64,000 bases of DNA from Sulfurospirillum sp. UBA6810 (GTDB taxonomy: Bacteria; Campylobacterota; Campylobacteria; Campylobacterales; Sulfurospirillaceae). Made by a program: the position numbers and the translations under genes. Of the stretch, positions 51,520-61,278 are shown piece by piece (the first letter of the stretch is position 1; each line of letters opens with the position of its first letter). The notes under the pieces were generated by a model. That model saw only the letters and a list, made by a program, of their open reading frames with translations. It did no database searches and was not told the origin of the DNA. The stretch lies in assembly GCA_002469305.1 (NCBI GenBank), contig DKEY01000016.1:62001-126000 (forward strand), given 5' to 3'.

Positions 51520-52635
51520 TTATTTACTCCCGATTTTTTCTGCTAAGTCTCTAATAGTGTCAAGATTGTTCATAAGCGTATAATAAAAAGTTAATATAAA
51601 GCCAAAAAATATACTATACCAATACCAAGAGAGAATATTTTTTAGCCCTATTCCAAACTTCTTTTTAAGTAGAAAATTTAACCTTGTATCAATTGTCTTA
51701 TCGCAGTATTCTAACAACCAATCAATAGGAGTGATTGAATTGTTTTTAGACTCTTTTTTTGTGCTTCTAATATAAGAAGATGCCTCATAAAGAGTATCAG
51801 ACTTTTCATGTGCTTCAAAAAAGCTTGTGATATCATAAGGGATATTAAACCTTCTAAAGAGCTTAGAAAAAGAAGTAAAAGTGTCATTTTTTCCAACCGC
51901 AAACATTTTTCTAATCCCTACAGGAGAGGCATAAACACTCAATGTTTTTGCCATGCTTACATCATTTAAACCTTTTTCTGAGTATATTTGAAGAGATTTT
52001 AAGATATTTGGAAAATCTTCATACGCTTTTAAAGGGAATAGCTCATAAAGTCTTTGCAGATCACTCTTCTCTAAATGCTTATAGTAAGCAATAAATGAAA
52101 CATATGCTATCAATACAAAAAATCCAAAAGCAATTAAATACTCTGGATGGTTCATAAAAGCAAAAAAATCTAATTCTTTGGCACCATTTTTCTTTACTTT
52201 ATTTGCCATATCAGACAAAAATAGTACAAATTTATAAGAAAAGAGTCCTGCTAAAATAGGAACTATTACCGTAACCAAAAAAGGAAGAGTAGTTGTACTT
52301 CGAAACGCCTCTTTAATTCTATTATTTCCCTCTCTAAGAGACAAAATGATATCAATAGCTTTTGCAAAATCATCGACTTCATCTAGTAACTTATACTCAG
52401 ATTGTGTTATCAAGTTGTATTTATAAAATACTTGAGCAAGTGGCTCTAGCCTTCTAATATGAAGTGTTTTCATCTCACTTAAAAGATTTCTTCTAGCGCC
52501 GACTTCTGTTCCAATAAGTGCATCAAATATATTTTCTATGCTACGTCCACTACTTGCATAAGTAGCCATATTTGTTAGAATGAGACTTGACTCACTTTTG
52601 ACGAACTTGTCATTACGAAAGAAACCAAAAAGCAT
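51520..52635 (-). CDS. Pilus platform protein (GspF/PilC/PilR family)
   Basis: 371 residues with membrane segments at about 112-135, 160-182 and 340-360 and two cytoplasmic helical domains, the first (TNMATYASSGRSIENIFDALIG) carrying the GspF-type repeat. It is the inner-membrane platform on which the ATPase works. One base separates it from each neighbour. Confidence 0.8.
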   Translation of the reverse strand: MLFGFFRNDKFVKSESSLILTNMATYASSGRSIENIFDALIGTEVGARRNLLSEMKTLHIRRLEPLAQVFYKYNLITQSEYKLLDEVDDFAKAIDIILSLREGNNRIKEAFRSTTTLPFLVTVIVPILAGLFSYKFVLFLSDMANKVKKNGAKELDFFAFMNHPEYLIAFGFFVLIAYVSFIAYYKHLEKSDLQRLYELFPLKAYEDFPNILKSLQIYSEKGLNDVSMAKTLSVYASPVGIRKMFAVGKNDTFTSFSKLFRRFNIPYDITSFFEAHEKSDTLYEASSYIRSTKKESKNNSITPIDWLLEYCDKTIDTRLNFLLKKKFGIGLKNILSWYWYSIFFGFILTFYYTLMNNLDTIRDLAEKIGSK

Positions 52636-53316
52636 TTATCTACCCTTTACCGCTAAAACTAAAAAGTCTTTATTCAAATCTTTAACATAGACAATATCAT
52701 CTATGAAAACATCTTTTTTTACTATCATAGTTTCATTGTTAACTACTTTTCTTATATTTGTATTTTTTGTTTGTTGGTTTCTGATCAAATTCAGAACATT
52801 TTGAGAGAGTTTCTTTTCAGTATCAATCAACAATGCCAAATTATCAGAAGCAAGAGATTTTTGAAGATAAGCAATTGTATTGTCGATATCTTTTCTTTTT
52901 AGAAAGTTTTGCTGTAAAGACTCTGTAGCACTCTCAACAAGACCTATTTTAATAGAAGCTTCTTTGCTATCCCCAATTTCACTATAAGAAGAAACTCCAT
53001 GAACAGTTTTTACTAAAGGGTATTTAATAGCTTCACCTTTTAACACAGTTACCAATTGGCTCAATTTTGCTTTATACGTTTGCGGATTGCTTTTTGCCAT
53101 CTTTTCATAACTGTTAAACTCTTTTTCTGTATCGGTAGCTTGTTTTTCTAACTCCATAATAGGACTAACTTCTACAGCAGGAGCCACACCCTTTGTTGCA
53201 ACGTTAGCACTTTTACCTTGTCTAATTTGGGCAATTTTATTCATCTCCTCATCAAAAGGGGAGTTTGCTGCAAATAGCGAAGAAATTAAAACAAAAAAAG
53301 TTAATAAGAATTTCAT
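52636..53316 (-). CDS. Periplasmic pilus protein (PilP-like)
   Basis: 226 residues with a Sec signal (MKFLLTFFVLISSLFAA), a linker and coiled coil, and a C-terminal small strand domain (KKDVFIDDIVYVKDLNKDFLVLAVKGR) reminiscent of the PilP/GspC homology region that docks onto the secretin. Assignment tentative. Confidence 0.6.
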   Translation of the reverse strand: MKFLLTFFVLISSLFAANSPFDEEMNKIAQIRQGKSANVATKGVAPAVEVSPIMELEKQATDTEKEFNSYEKMAKSNPQTYKAKLSQLVTVLKGEAIKYPLVKTVHGVSSYSEIGDSKEASIKIGLVESATESLQQNFLKRKDIDNTIAYLQKSLASDNLALLIDTEKKLSQNVLNLIRNQQTKNTNIRKVVNNETMIVKKDVFIDDIVYVKDLNKDFLVLAVKGR

Positions 53317-53367
53317 TGATTATCCCTTTAAAATAAGACGAGGTAAAACCTCGTCTTATATCTTTAT

Positions 53368-53949
53368 CTAGTTAATTTTTGTAGCACAGATAAAGCCATC
53401 GTTATCTGGTACTGCTGCCGTTGCTGCTTCAGCCGTTGCTGCATCTGCATACTCTGCCACTACATCGCCATCAATTACTGCACCAGGGAAAGCACTAACT
53501 ATAGCATTTGCAAATTCATTCTCTGCGGACTCCTTTGTATCAGCATCCCAATCCATTGAAGTTGCATCCATACAAAGATAGGCACGAATATCAGTATTTC
53601 CTACTGGTCCGTGAGGTCCTGTGTAATATTTCACATCTATTGCCTCTGGAGGGTATATGAAATCATTTGTTGTGTCATATGCAAGAGGTCTTACATATGT
53701 TTTTATAGTCTCTTCTGTCAAATTAGAGTATCTTTTATTTGATTGGAAATAGCCTTTATATTTTGAAAAACCCAAAGTTAATGTTGTCATTGGCTCTTTT
53801 ACATAACTCTTGATTTCAGAATCTTTCATCATTGCAAGTCCACGTGTAATAGCAACAGCTAGAGCAATTCCTATAATTACAAAAACGAAGGTAGTTTCTA
53901 TTAAAGTCATACCTTTTCTCATTTTTGGTTTTTTATCTTTTTTAAGCAT
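53368..53949 (-). CDS. Major type IV prepilin (PilS-like)
   Basis: 193 residues from ATG 53949, chosen because AAGGAG lies six bases upstream. Leader MLKKDKKPKMRKG (13 residues) is cut after Gly before MTLIETTFVFVIIGIA, with Glu at +5. Two cysteines (YLCMDAT, FICATK) bracket the C-terminal D-region. It is the likely shaft subunit of a conjugation-type thin pilus. No prepilin peptidase is visible nearby. Confidence 0.85.
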   Translation of the reverse strand: MLKKDKKPKMRKGMTLIETTFVFVIIGIALAVAITRGLAMMKDSEIKSYVKEPMTTLTLGFSKYKGYFQSNKRYSNLTEETIKTYVRPLAYDTTNDFIYPPEAIDVKYYTGPHGPVGNTDIRAYLCMDATSMDWDADTKESAENEFANAIVSAFPGAVIDGDVVAEYADAATAEAATAAVPDNDGFICATKIN

Positions 53950-54421
53950 TTTTCTCTCCTTGATTTTTTTCAATTTCTTTGCGTCTTAACTCGACAGAAG
54001 TCACAAGCGCCCGATGTTGCCTTTTCACTTCTATAACTTTTGAAAGAAAAGATTTCTCACCCTCTTCTCTTATATCATCAGCCTCTATAATAGCCTCTAT
54101 ATCATCAACAAGTTCCCAATCGTTACTTCTATTGATAAATTCAGCAACAACAATCTCATCTCTCTCTTGAAGAACCTTATCTTTTTTGTATTCAAAGAGA
54201 TAAAAGGACAATTTGGAGAGAGCCAAAACCCTTTCATCCTCAGACTTAAACCTATTTTCGATTATCTCATTGGCTTTGAGTTTTTCTAAATCATGCTCTT
54301 CTGCATCAGAATAGATGGTCACAGCCAAAGCTTTCGTAACATGATCTATCTCAACTTTTTGTTTTTCACTTAAGCCTTGAGATTGTAGTTTTATACCTAG
54401 CCTCATAAGTAGTTTTTTCAT
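53942..54421 (-). CDS. Hypothetical cytoplasmic protein of pilus operon
   Basis: 159 residues, charged, helical, no signal or membrane segment. It lies between the secretin and major pilin genes and overlaps the pilin start by 8 nt. No family recognised. Confidence 0.65.
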   Translation of the reverse strand: MKKLLMRLGIKLQSQGLSEKQKVEIDHVTKALAVTIYSDAEEHDLEKLKANEIIENRFKSEDERVLALSKLSFYLFEYKKDKVLQERDEIVVAEFINRSNDWELVDDIEAIIEADDIREEGEKSFLSKVIEVKRQHRALVTSVELRRKEIEKNQGEKNA

Positions 54422-54428
54422 TCTAACC

Positions 54429-56183
54429 CTAATTTCTGATTTTTACTTTTCCTAATAGGATAAGTTCTCTTTTAACATATTCATTGTTATTTGCACCACC
54501 TAACACAAAATCTGGAATAGGAACAATACCTTTATAGTTTTCTGCTTTACCTTTGATACTCAAAGAGTCAATAACAAAGACATCTCCATCTGTAGCTTTT
54601 ATTTCACCTGCAAAGCTATCATCACTTATCTCAGGTTCTGCCCAAGTTTCAGTTCCAGAAACTTTTTCATTCAAATTCAAGAGGGCTGAAAAATAAATGT
54701 TTAGATTTAAAGATACTTTGCTTCCATCTATCATAGGTTTACCTTTAAACACAAAACCATCATACGCCTCTGCCATCTCTCTTTCAGTATTGTATGTAGG
54801 AGAGCCTGTTGGTGTAGTTCCTGTTTGAACTAATTTGGAATTTTTGGCATATGTTGTGATAGTCGCTTTTTTTCTAGAGTAAGGGATATGGTTGTGCATA
54901 GTAAAAACATATTTTTTTCTATTTACAATAGTTCCAAAATCATTTATTGCATCAACCAAAAAGGAAGAAGAACCATTGCCTCTAGTGTTTGTTACAGTAG
55001 CAATAGAGTTTGCACTAAAATCGGTTGCTATAGTTAATGCCGTATCTTTAATGACAGCATTTTTAATCAAATCTATATCAATTCCCACACCTACTTTTCT
55101 TTTAACTAAAACATCAATCACATCTAACTCAAATTCTGTCATTTTGCTATAAGTAGAGTTAAAGCGGTGTATCATCTCTTGAATCTGGTTCATTGTTTTT
55201 TTGCTTGCTTTTGCAGTAACTTCACCTGTAACCTTATCAATTCGTGCATAAGCATTTTTTTTGTCAAACTCTGAATTTTTTTCAATAACGTTATTTATAT
55301 CCTCTTCTAACTCATCAAAGACTTTTATAGAAGCTTGAGTTGCGATATTAGAACCACCACTCTCTGTCATTGCAGTCTCACTAGAACCTATTGCCTTTGC
55401 TTCAAGAGAGCCTTGTATGTCAAGATTATTCATTGCCAATTTAAAGTATTTAACTTGATACTTTCCTATTTTAATGAGCTTGTTTTCATGGTCTATATCA
55501 ATGTATAAGTTAAGAGCATTTGATATGTAGTTTAACACTTCCAGAGCATCGGAAGTTTCTGATGCGAATGATATGTGGCTTGCTTTTATAAACTCAATTT
55601 CACCACTATTTTCTTGTGTTTGTGTTGCGATTTTGATACCATCATCTTGCAGATAAACAACATTATATCCTGTAGCATGCGCAACCCTATCTAAAGTATC
55701 TGCAACCGAAGTATCTTTTGAAGCAAGTTCAACTTTTTGTTTTTTAAACATCTTGTTTGACTTATGAGAAACTTTAACAACCTTTGGACGAGCTTTATGA
55801 AACATGTTTTTTTCTATCGTAATTGTATAGTTGGTTCTATCTTCGATATATCTCTTTAAAATAAAGAAGTCCGTTACCTTGAAAATATTACTTGGAATTG
55901 TTGGGACATCTATATTCTCTGAATTTATATCAAGCACATAAATACGATTTGTGATATTCCCCAAGTCTTTTAACACTTCATTGAGCTTTTTTGGATGCGA
56001 CAAGTTTACATAGGTTTGTTTCGCATAAGACTCATTTATCATGCTTCTTAGTGTTTTTTCATCCTCTTTAAAGGATAGTTGCTTGAGCTCACTATTGTAA
56101 GTGGTTTCAACTTTGTTTTGATGATAATTACAACCGCTAAAAAGTAGTGCTATACTAAAAGCGGAAAATAGAACTTTAATCAT
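54429..56183 (-). CDS. Lipoprotein secretin (PilN-like)
   Basis: 584 residues from ATG 56183 (AAGGA eight bases upstream). The lipobox LLFSGC puts the lipidated Cys at 18. Periplasmic N-domains precede a C-terminal secretin beta-domain with the family's closing phrase (GIVPIPDFVLGG ... ELILLGKVKI). It forms the outer-membrane gate for the pilus. Lipid-modified secretins of about this length (PilN of R64, BfpB) belong to type IVb systems, which fits the PilV-like adhesin. Confidence 0.85.
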   Translation of the reverse strand: MIKVLFSAFSIALLFSGCNYHQNKVETTYNSELKQLSFKEDEKTLRSMINESYAKQTYVNLSHPKKLNEVLKDLGNITNRIYVLDINSENIDVPTIPSNIFKVTDFFILKRYIEDRTNYTITIEKNMFHKARPKVVKVSHKSNKMFKKQKVELASKDTSVADTLDRVAHATGYNVVYLQDDGIKIATQTQENSGEIEFIKASHISFASETSDALEVLNYISNALNLYIDIDHENKLIKIGKYQVKYFKLAMNNLDIQGSLEAKAIGSSETAMTESGGSNIATQASIKVFDELEEDINNVIEKNSEFDKKNAYARIDKVTGEVTAKASKKTMNQIQEMIHRFNSTYSKMTEFELDVIDVLVKRKVGVGIDIDLIKNAVIKDTALTIATDFSANSIATVTNTRGNGSSSFLVDAINDFGTIVNRKKYVFTMHNHIPYSRKKATITTYAKNSKLVQTGTTPTGSPTYNTEREMAEAYDGFVFKGKPMIDGSKVSLNLNIYFSALLNLNEKVSGTETWAEPEISDDSFAGEIKATDGDVFVIDSLSIKGKAENYKGIVPIPDFVLGGANNNEYVKRELILLGKVKIRN

Positions 56184-56640
56184 TTCCAATATCCTTCACA
56201 GCTTCTAAGAGCTCTGTTAAATTACTTTTATCAATCTTCATCTGCTTTATAAACTCAATATCTAAGTCTTTGTTTTTAGAAGCAAGCCTAATTATTTCAT
56301 CCTTTAAATCTTTGAGATTTATCTTAGAGAAATGGTTAATACCAAATTCGACTGTTTCTTTAAGTGTTTTTTCTTTATAAATCTTCTTTTCTGCTTGTAT
56401 GATAGTTGATTTAATCTCTATATTTTGCGCTGGCTGATTTTTAATAACTTTTTCTTCTTTTAAGGACTTTTCTTTTTTCTTTTTAAGCTCTTTTAACATT
56501 TCATCAGCTTTGTTTTTTTCCAAAATCTGAACTTCATACTTACCGCTTTTCTCTATCTCTTTGACCTTTTTAAGGGATAAATTGTCGTTTTCTGCAAATA
56601 AAATAACAGAAAATAAAAAAAACATCAAAACTTTTTTCAT
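56176..56640 (-). CDS. Secreted charged helical protein, first gene of pilus operon
   Basis: 154 residues: Sec signal (MKKVLMFFLFSVILFA), then Lys/Glu-rich helix. No family recognised. It overlaps the secretin gene by 8 nt and may help it fold or localise. The AT-rich element core is 26 nt upstream of the ATG. Confidence 0.65.
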   Translation of the reverse strand: MKKVLMFFLFSVILFAENDNLSLKKVKEIEKSGKYEVQILEKNKADEMLKELKKKKEKSLKEEKVIKNQPAQNIEIKSTIIQAEKKIYKEKTLKETVEFGINHFSKINLKDLKDEIIRLASKNKDLDIEFIKQMKIDKSNLTELLEAVKDIGND

Positions 56641-56664
56641 TATTGCTTCCTTTGTAAATCCATT

Positions 56665-56695
56665 TTAATAAATATATAATTAATTATTGCTTAAT
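56665..56695 (-). promoter_or_regulatory. AT-rich element copy 12 (pilus operon)
   Basis: Core AATTATATATTTATTA, 26 nt before the ATG at 56640; heads the 11-gene pilus operon and overlaps the stop of the gene at 56691. Confidence 0.75.
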
Positions 56696-58091
56696 TTCCG
56701 CCTATGATAGCGTAGACTTCTGCCTTGGCTTTTGCTACATTAAAGAGCTCTGATGCTATCATTCTTTTATGCATCAGGGTCTTCAACAAATCCGCTTTTT
56801 CATCCGCCTTTCTTCTCCACTTTTGCATTATTTTTGACTCAAAATATTGTTGCCTTTTTATCTTATAAATAAAAGCTATTTTATTTGATACAGGATCGTT
56901 TGTTCCAGGAGACTTTTCTACTGTTGCAATACTCTCATTAAAAATATAATACATGTTTCCTAATTGCATAGGTAATTCAAATTCAATCTCTTCTTTAGCT
57001 TTTCCCTCAGCCCACTCTTGTGCTAACTCTCTGTATCCTTTTTTATCCCCAGCAGACTCACTTTTTTTATCTATATAATTGCTGATAAAAGTTATTTTTT
57101 CTTGTGTAGCTTGTTGAAAATCTGTTTCGCTAGGAGCTGACTTTGAAGCGATATTTGTAGAGTTAATAGACTTAAATTTTGACTCTGCAATATCTAAGTG
57201 CTGCGTAAAAGCGAGCTCTCTCTCAAGTCCATAATATTTACTTGCATGGTAGTGGGTATCATCATTGTACTCTTGTAAGCTTTCATAAGGAATTTTGACA
57301 TCTTCTTTTTTAAGCTCTTTGTTTGGATCCACCTCTCCACTTAATTTAGTTAGAGAGTCTATATAGCTTTTAGCGATGTAACCTTTTTCATTTTTGTTAA
57401 GAGCATTTATTGCTTTACCTAATGTATTCTCTTTGTTTGCCGTTTTGAATTTATCAATTTGTGCAGCAGTCTCTTTTTCTGCTTTTTTTGCAACTTCTGA
57501 GTTAAAATTAGTATCTTTAGTTCCTGCTTGGTTTTTGCCTGTAAGTGTAATTTGTTTTGTAGCCTCTTCAAAAGATATCTTTTCTTTTATACTATTTGTA
57601 TACTCTTCACACCAATCTTTAAATGGTAATTGAGTATTCCATCTCTCTTGCTGTGATAACTTTTTAAAAGGCCCAAGAGTGTTTGGCAATGCAGAACATG
57701 GATCAAGAGTAGTATTGCTAAAAAGCCCACAAAGATTTGGTGTTGTATCACTAGGTTGATAGTTTGGATTGTATTTGTAACACATTTTCATAGTACTTGT
57801 GGTCCATGAGTTATTTCCTGACCACCATGTTCCAAAATCACTTCCAAAAATAGCATCTGTAACGGCTGATGCACCACTACCTAAAATAGAGTCTTGAATA
57901 CTGTTTGTGTACCCATCAATAATTCCACCAATGGAACCTGATTTAATAACTCCACTTAAACTACCAATGTTACTTGTGCTAAATGACTCACTCACTTTTA
58001 CATTGCTTTTCATTGTCCCAAGAAAGTCCGCACAAAGTTGAACTTGAGTAAAAACCCCCAGCAAACAAAATGCTTTGATGAAATTTTTCAT
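56691..58091 (-). CDS. Secreted Cys-containing protein, last gene of envelope operon
   Basis: 466 residues: Sec signal (MKNFIKAFCLLGVFTQVQLCA), Gly/Ser-rich segment, a cysteine cluster near 100-155 (MCYKYNPNY, NLCGLF, DPCSALP, DWCEEY) and a long helical C-terminus. The mix of early cysteines and late helices recalls conjugation proteins of the TraH/TraU sort, but I see no diagnostic motif. 8 nt after the upstream gene. Confidence 0.6.
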   Translation of the reverse strand: MKNFIKAFCLLGVFTQVQLCADFLGTMKSNVKVSESFSTSNIGSLSGVIKSGSIGGIIDGYTNSIQDSILGSGASAVTDAIFGSDFGTWWSGNNSWTTSTMKMCYKYNPNYQPSDTTPNLCGLFSNTTLDPCSALPNTLGPFKKLSQQERWNTQLPFKDWCEEYTNSIKEKISFEEATKQITLTGKNQAGTKDTNFNSEVAKKAEKETAAQIDKFKTANKENTLGKAINALNKNEKGYIAKSYIDSLTKLSGEVDPNKELKKEDVKIPYESLQEYNDDTHYHASKYYGLERELAFTQHLDIAESKFKSINSTNIASKSAPSETDFQQATQEKITFISNYIDKKSESAGDKKGYRELAQEWAEGKAKEEIEFELPMQLGNMYYIFNESIATVEKSPGTNDPVSNKIAFIYKIKRQQYFESKIMQKWRRKADEKADLLKTLMHKRMIASELFNVAKAKAEVYAIIGGN

Positions 58092-58099
58092 GCAAATCC

Positions 58100-59092
58100 T
58101 TATTTATCTAAAATATAGTAGATTTCCGCATCTACCATAGAGTTTCTAGGGATATAGTAGATATATCCTAAATCTTGATATATCTGATTTAATCCTGCGC
58201 TTAATCCTTTGCCAGCCATATCAAAGAGTAAAGTAATAGCATAATCAATCGCATCTGGCTTTGGTGTAGTTGTTGCAGTAACCGTAGTAGTATCATTTTG
58301 AGAGACTTCGCTTTGAGAAGCATTTTTCTTATCTAAGTACTCTTTAGATAAAACAGGTATTTGGCTAGCTGCTTCTTCGGCCATCGCTCTCGAAACTTTT
58401 TCCAAAGCTCTCTTGTCAGCGTATGTAGCCAAGTTACTACTTCCATTAACAGCATTGAAAAGTTTTGATTTAGGAAGAATTGGATACATTTTACCCATCT
58501 CATCTTCATACATGTAAGGAGTTGCCTCTAAAATCGCCTTTTCTCCATTAAGAGCTATTGTAAGTTCAGCGAATATCTGCATCTCTTTACCTGTTTTATC
58601 TCTACACAACATCTTCATATTTGTCTTTTCATTAATCTGATAATCTTTAAATGTTTTACATTGTGCTAAAAACAGAACCTCTTTTTGACTCACTTGAGAA
58701 TCAATGCTTTGTTGAGCTTGGGCTTGCGCAATTTGAAGATTTTTTCTATACTCTTCTAAGTCTTTTTTATAAGTAGATGGCAAAGATAATAACGAAGTCC
58801 CTTCTGCCTGAGCAGTAGCTGTTTTTTTTGATTTACTTGATTTAATAACTTTTAAAATAGTTGCTTTTGTAGTATCAATCTCAACACTTTCTTGATAAGG
58901 AGTAGGAGTTGCTGTTGGTTTTTCTTGCATAACTCTTGGCATGGCCTCTTTAATAGAAGTACCACTTACTTTTAACTCATCACTTTTACCGTGTCTTATA
59001 AGATATTCACTCCCTGCAACCTCTTGTCTATCTAAACTAAAAGCTGATGAAATAAACACCAAAAGAAAAATCAATATCGCTCTTGCTTTCAT
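58100..59092 (-). CDS. Secreted envelope protein
   Basis: 330 residues: Sec signal (MKARAILIFLLVFISSAFS), Thr/Pro/Gln-rich linker, a small cysteine-bearing domain (QCKTF ... LCRDKTG) and a C-terminal domain with DYAITLLFDMAGKGLSAGL, which may touch a membrane. Overlaps the next gene by ATGA. No family named. Confidence 0.6.
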   Translation of the reverse strand: MKARAILIFLLVFISSAFSLDRQEVAGSEYLIRHGKSDELKVSGTSIKEAMPRVMQEKPTATPTPYQESVEIDTTKATILKVIKSSKSKKTATAQAEGTSLLSLPSTYKKDLEEYRKNLQIAQAQAQQSIDSQVSQKEVLFLAQCKTFKDYQINEKTNMKMLCRDKTGKEMQIFAELTIALNGEKAILEATPYMYEDEMGKMYPILPKSKLFNAVNGSSNLATYADKRALEKVSRAMAEEAASQIPVLSKEYLDKKNASQSEVSQNDTTTVTATTTPKPDAIDYAITLLFDMAGKGLSAGLNQIYQDLGYIYYIPRNSMVDAEIYYILDK

Positions 59093-59382
59093 TGAACGCT
59101 CTCTTTCTTAAGCTTAACTAGCTCTTCATGTAAAACTTTTAACTCTTTACTTTGTGCCAAAAGAGGGATGAGTATATTCTTCAACTTCTCTTCATCAAAG
59201 CTTTCTATAAACTCATCATCACTAGCTTTCAAGAGTACTTTTGTGCCTATTACAATGGTTTGATAATCTTCAATGATTTCAAACTCTTCTTCCTGCTGTT
59301 GAATTGTTTCTAGAACTTCTAAGAGTTTTTTTCTTGCTTCTTTTATCTTTTTTAATATGTTTGCTTTACTAAATGCCATCAC
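59089..59382 (-). CDS. Small coiled-coil protein of envelope operon
   Basis: 97 residues, no signal; two helical coils (KIKEARKKLLEVLETIQQQEEEF is the first, shown in part) around a short strand. Overlaps both neighbours by ATGA. Unknown family. Confidence 0.6.
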   Translation of the reverse strand: MMAFSKANILKKIKEARKKLLEVLETIQQQEEEFEIIEDYQTIVIGTKVLLKASDDEFIESFDEEKLKNILIPLLAQSKELKVLHEELVKLKKESVQ

Positions 59383-59624
59383 AAGCCTTCTTCAAAAAAA
59401 AAGTCATATCCCAAATATGTTATAGGCTTATCAAAATTTTCATCTTGTTTTTTTAGTCCAAGCTTATTTGAAAAAAGAGAAACTATTTCATTCTCTTTTT
59501 TTTCCAATATTGGCACATTATCAAAACTCTCTACACTTGAGAGTGTTACAGGTTGAGTTGATGCTGCACATCCTATAAAAAGAAATGAAAAGCAGATGGT
59601 TAGTAAGATAGAACTTTTACTCAT
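59379..59624 (-). CDS. Small lipoprotein
   Basis: 81 residues with a lipoprotein signal and lipobox FIGC (Cys19), followed by a short acidic domain. Small lipoproteins accompany outer-membrane rings of secretion systems (DotD, VirB7), which fits this operon, but the match is by size and signal only. Confidence 0.65.
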   Translation of the reverse strand: MSKSSILLTICFSFLFIGCAASTQPVTLSSVESFDNVPILEKKENEIVSLFSNKLGLKKQDENFDKPITYLGYDFFFEEGL

Positions 59625-60552
59625 TTAAAAACCTCACGTTTGAAGTTTCTATAAAGAGGTTTTTTCTATATAACTTCACATATTGAGTCCCATCATTATC
59701 CTTTAGAACAGTTGAGTATTCATAAGTACTCCCATCTTTTTCAACAATTCTTACTACTTCAAATTTTTCAACATTATAAGAGCTTTGTGAAAGAATCTCT
59801 TCTTGTGTATTTAATTTAAACACAACAACATTATCTGCTATCAGCTCAAACTTACCAAGAGTAGGTACTTCTTTCTTTGGAAGAACATCTTTTCGAGGCT
59901 CCACTACTCTTGTTTGTTCTTGTTGTTGCAGTAACTCTTTTTTAAGAGCTTCATCTTTTATAACTTCATTTGTCGCTTTATCAACAAACAAAATAGCTAC
60001 TTGCTGATTTTCATTTAACTCTTTTTTATGCTGATCCAACTTCTCTTTGTACTCTTTTTCAAATTGAGCTTTCATAATATCTGCTAAGTCTTTTATCTCC
60101 TCTGCAAAAATAGTTTTTGCAGCATAAAACACCCTATTCTCTTCGTTATCAAAAAGTTGCAATTTGTCTTTTACTTTTTTATCTTTGAATATTGTTTTAT
60201 TTAACATGTCCAACTCTTGCTTTGCAGTTGGCAAAGAGTCGGAACTTGTAAAAATAATCCAACCTGATTTGGTGCGTATTGGAGAGTGGATAGAGCGAGT
60301 ATAACCGAACATTAATATCAACAACTCATCCCACTTAGCTAGCTCGGCTTTTTTACCATCGAAGTAGAGAATATACCTCTTTGTTTTGATTGGAGCTTCT
60401 AGTAGCCCTTGTATATTTGCATCTGCTTTTGTTGCTTTAAAACAAGTGATAAAACCATTTTTCCAAGCATCCGCTTTGTCTTCGCCAAATTCATAAGCTT
60501 GCAAGCTTAATGCTAGAAGCATAAGAATGAGAGTAGTCTTTATAAAATTCAT
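59617..60552 (-). CDS. Secreted envelope protein with SH3-like end
   Basis: 311 residues: Sec signal (MNFIKTTLILMLLALSLQA), mixed alpha/beta domain with one cysteine, a Glu/Gln/Lys-rich coiled coil (150-215) and a strand-rich C-terminal domain of about 85 residues. Overlaps both neighbours by a few bases. Unknown family. Confidence 0.6.
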   Translation of the reverse strand: MNFIKTTLILMLLALSLQAYEFGEDKADAWKNGFITCFKATKADANIQGLLEAPIKTKRYILYFDGKKAELAKWDELLILMFGYTRSIHSPIRTKSGWIIFTSSDSLPTAKQELDMLNKTIFKDKKVKDKLQLFDNEENRVFYAAKTIFAEEIKDLADIMKAQFEKEYKEKLDQHKKELNENQQVAILFVDKATNEVIKDEALKKELLQQQEQTRVVEPRKDVLPKKEVPTLGKFELIADNVVVFKLNTQEEILSQSSYNVEKFEVVRIVEKDGSTYEYSTVLKDNDGTQYVKLYRKNLFIETSNVRFLNE

Positions 60553-61277
60553 TTATCAGCCTTTAAACATATTGTGTATTTATTACAGAACTCTTCGGCA
60601 TCTTTAGCAGAAGCAAACTCTGCTATAAGTGTTTGGTTCTCTCCTTCTATAATATTGCTGATAGCAATATTGGAGTTACGCAAAATAAGCCTATTGGTTT
60701 GTGTATTTTTTACGGGGATATTTTTAACCTCTTCTTTTGCACCTGGTGTATTTGGAAAAAAGGTTCGATTTACTTCTGGTATCTCTACACTTGCTGGAAC
60801 AAAAGAGGTATTGACTTGCGAAAGAGTAGTAGTGTTTTGTTTTATATCATTTACATTAACGTACTCTTCGGGCAAACCTGGTATACCACCTTTTACAAGT
60901 TTTAAAACATCATCAACTGTAAAATTCTTACATACATGAGCTTTCCCTAAAAGCATTTTAACTTGGTCTTTGTTACTATAATCCATAAACAAAGGAGGCA
61001 AACACAATCCACCTGCTCCTTTTAACTCAGCAGAAGCTCTTAATGCCTCGACATAAGGAAGAATTTTTTCAAACTCTTTTTTGGCAGCTTCATAACCACT
61101 GTTATACCCTCTGTTAAAAAGTACCTCTTCTTTTTTGTTTTTAACCTTCTTTTGTTCAAACGCTATCTCCTCTGCTGATTTGATATAACTATCAGCTGAA
61201 GGGTTTATCTGCTCTTTTGTAGAACAACCTGAAAAAGAGATAATCAAAGCAATCAAAAATAAATAACTATTTTTCAT
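60549..61277 (-). CDS. Envelope lipoprotein
   Basis: 242 residues with lipobox FSGC (Cys18). A helix with GYNSGYEAAKKEFEKILPY leads to LCLPPLFMDY and a Cys at HVCKNF; the last domain (about 60 residues, strand-helix, ending EEFCNKYTIC) looks like an RNA-binding-type or SPOR-type fold. The phrase around the LPP motif faintly recalls DotC-like lipoproteins of IncI-type transfer; not enough to name it. Confidence 0.6.
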   Translation of the reverse strand: MKNSYLFLIALIISFSGCSTKEQINPSADSYIKSAEEIAFEQKKVKNKKEEVLFNRGYNSGYEAAKKEFEKILPYVEALRASAELKGAGGLCLPPLFMDYSNKDQVKMLLGKAHVCKNFTVDDVLKLVKGGIPGLPEEYVNVNDIKQNTTTLSQVNTSFVPASVEIPEVNRTFFPNTPGAKEEVKNIPVKNTQTNRLILRNSNIAISNIIEGENQTLIAEFASAKDAEEFCNKYTICLKADK

Positions 61278-61278
61278 G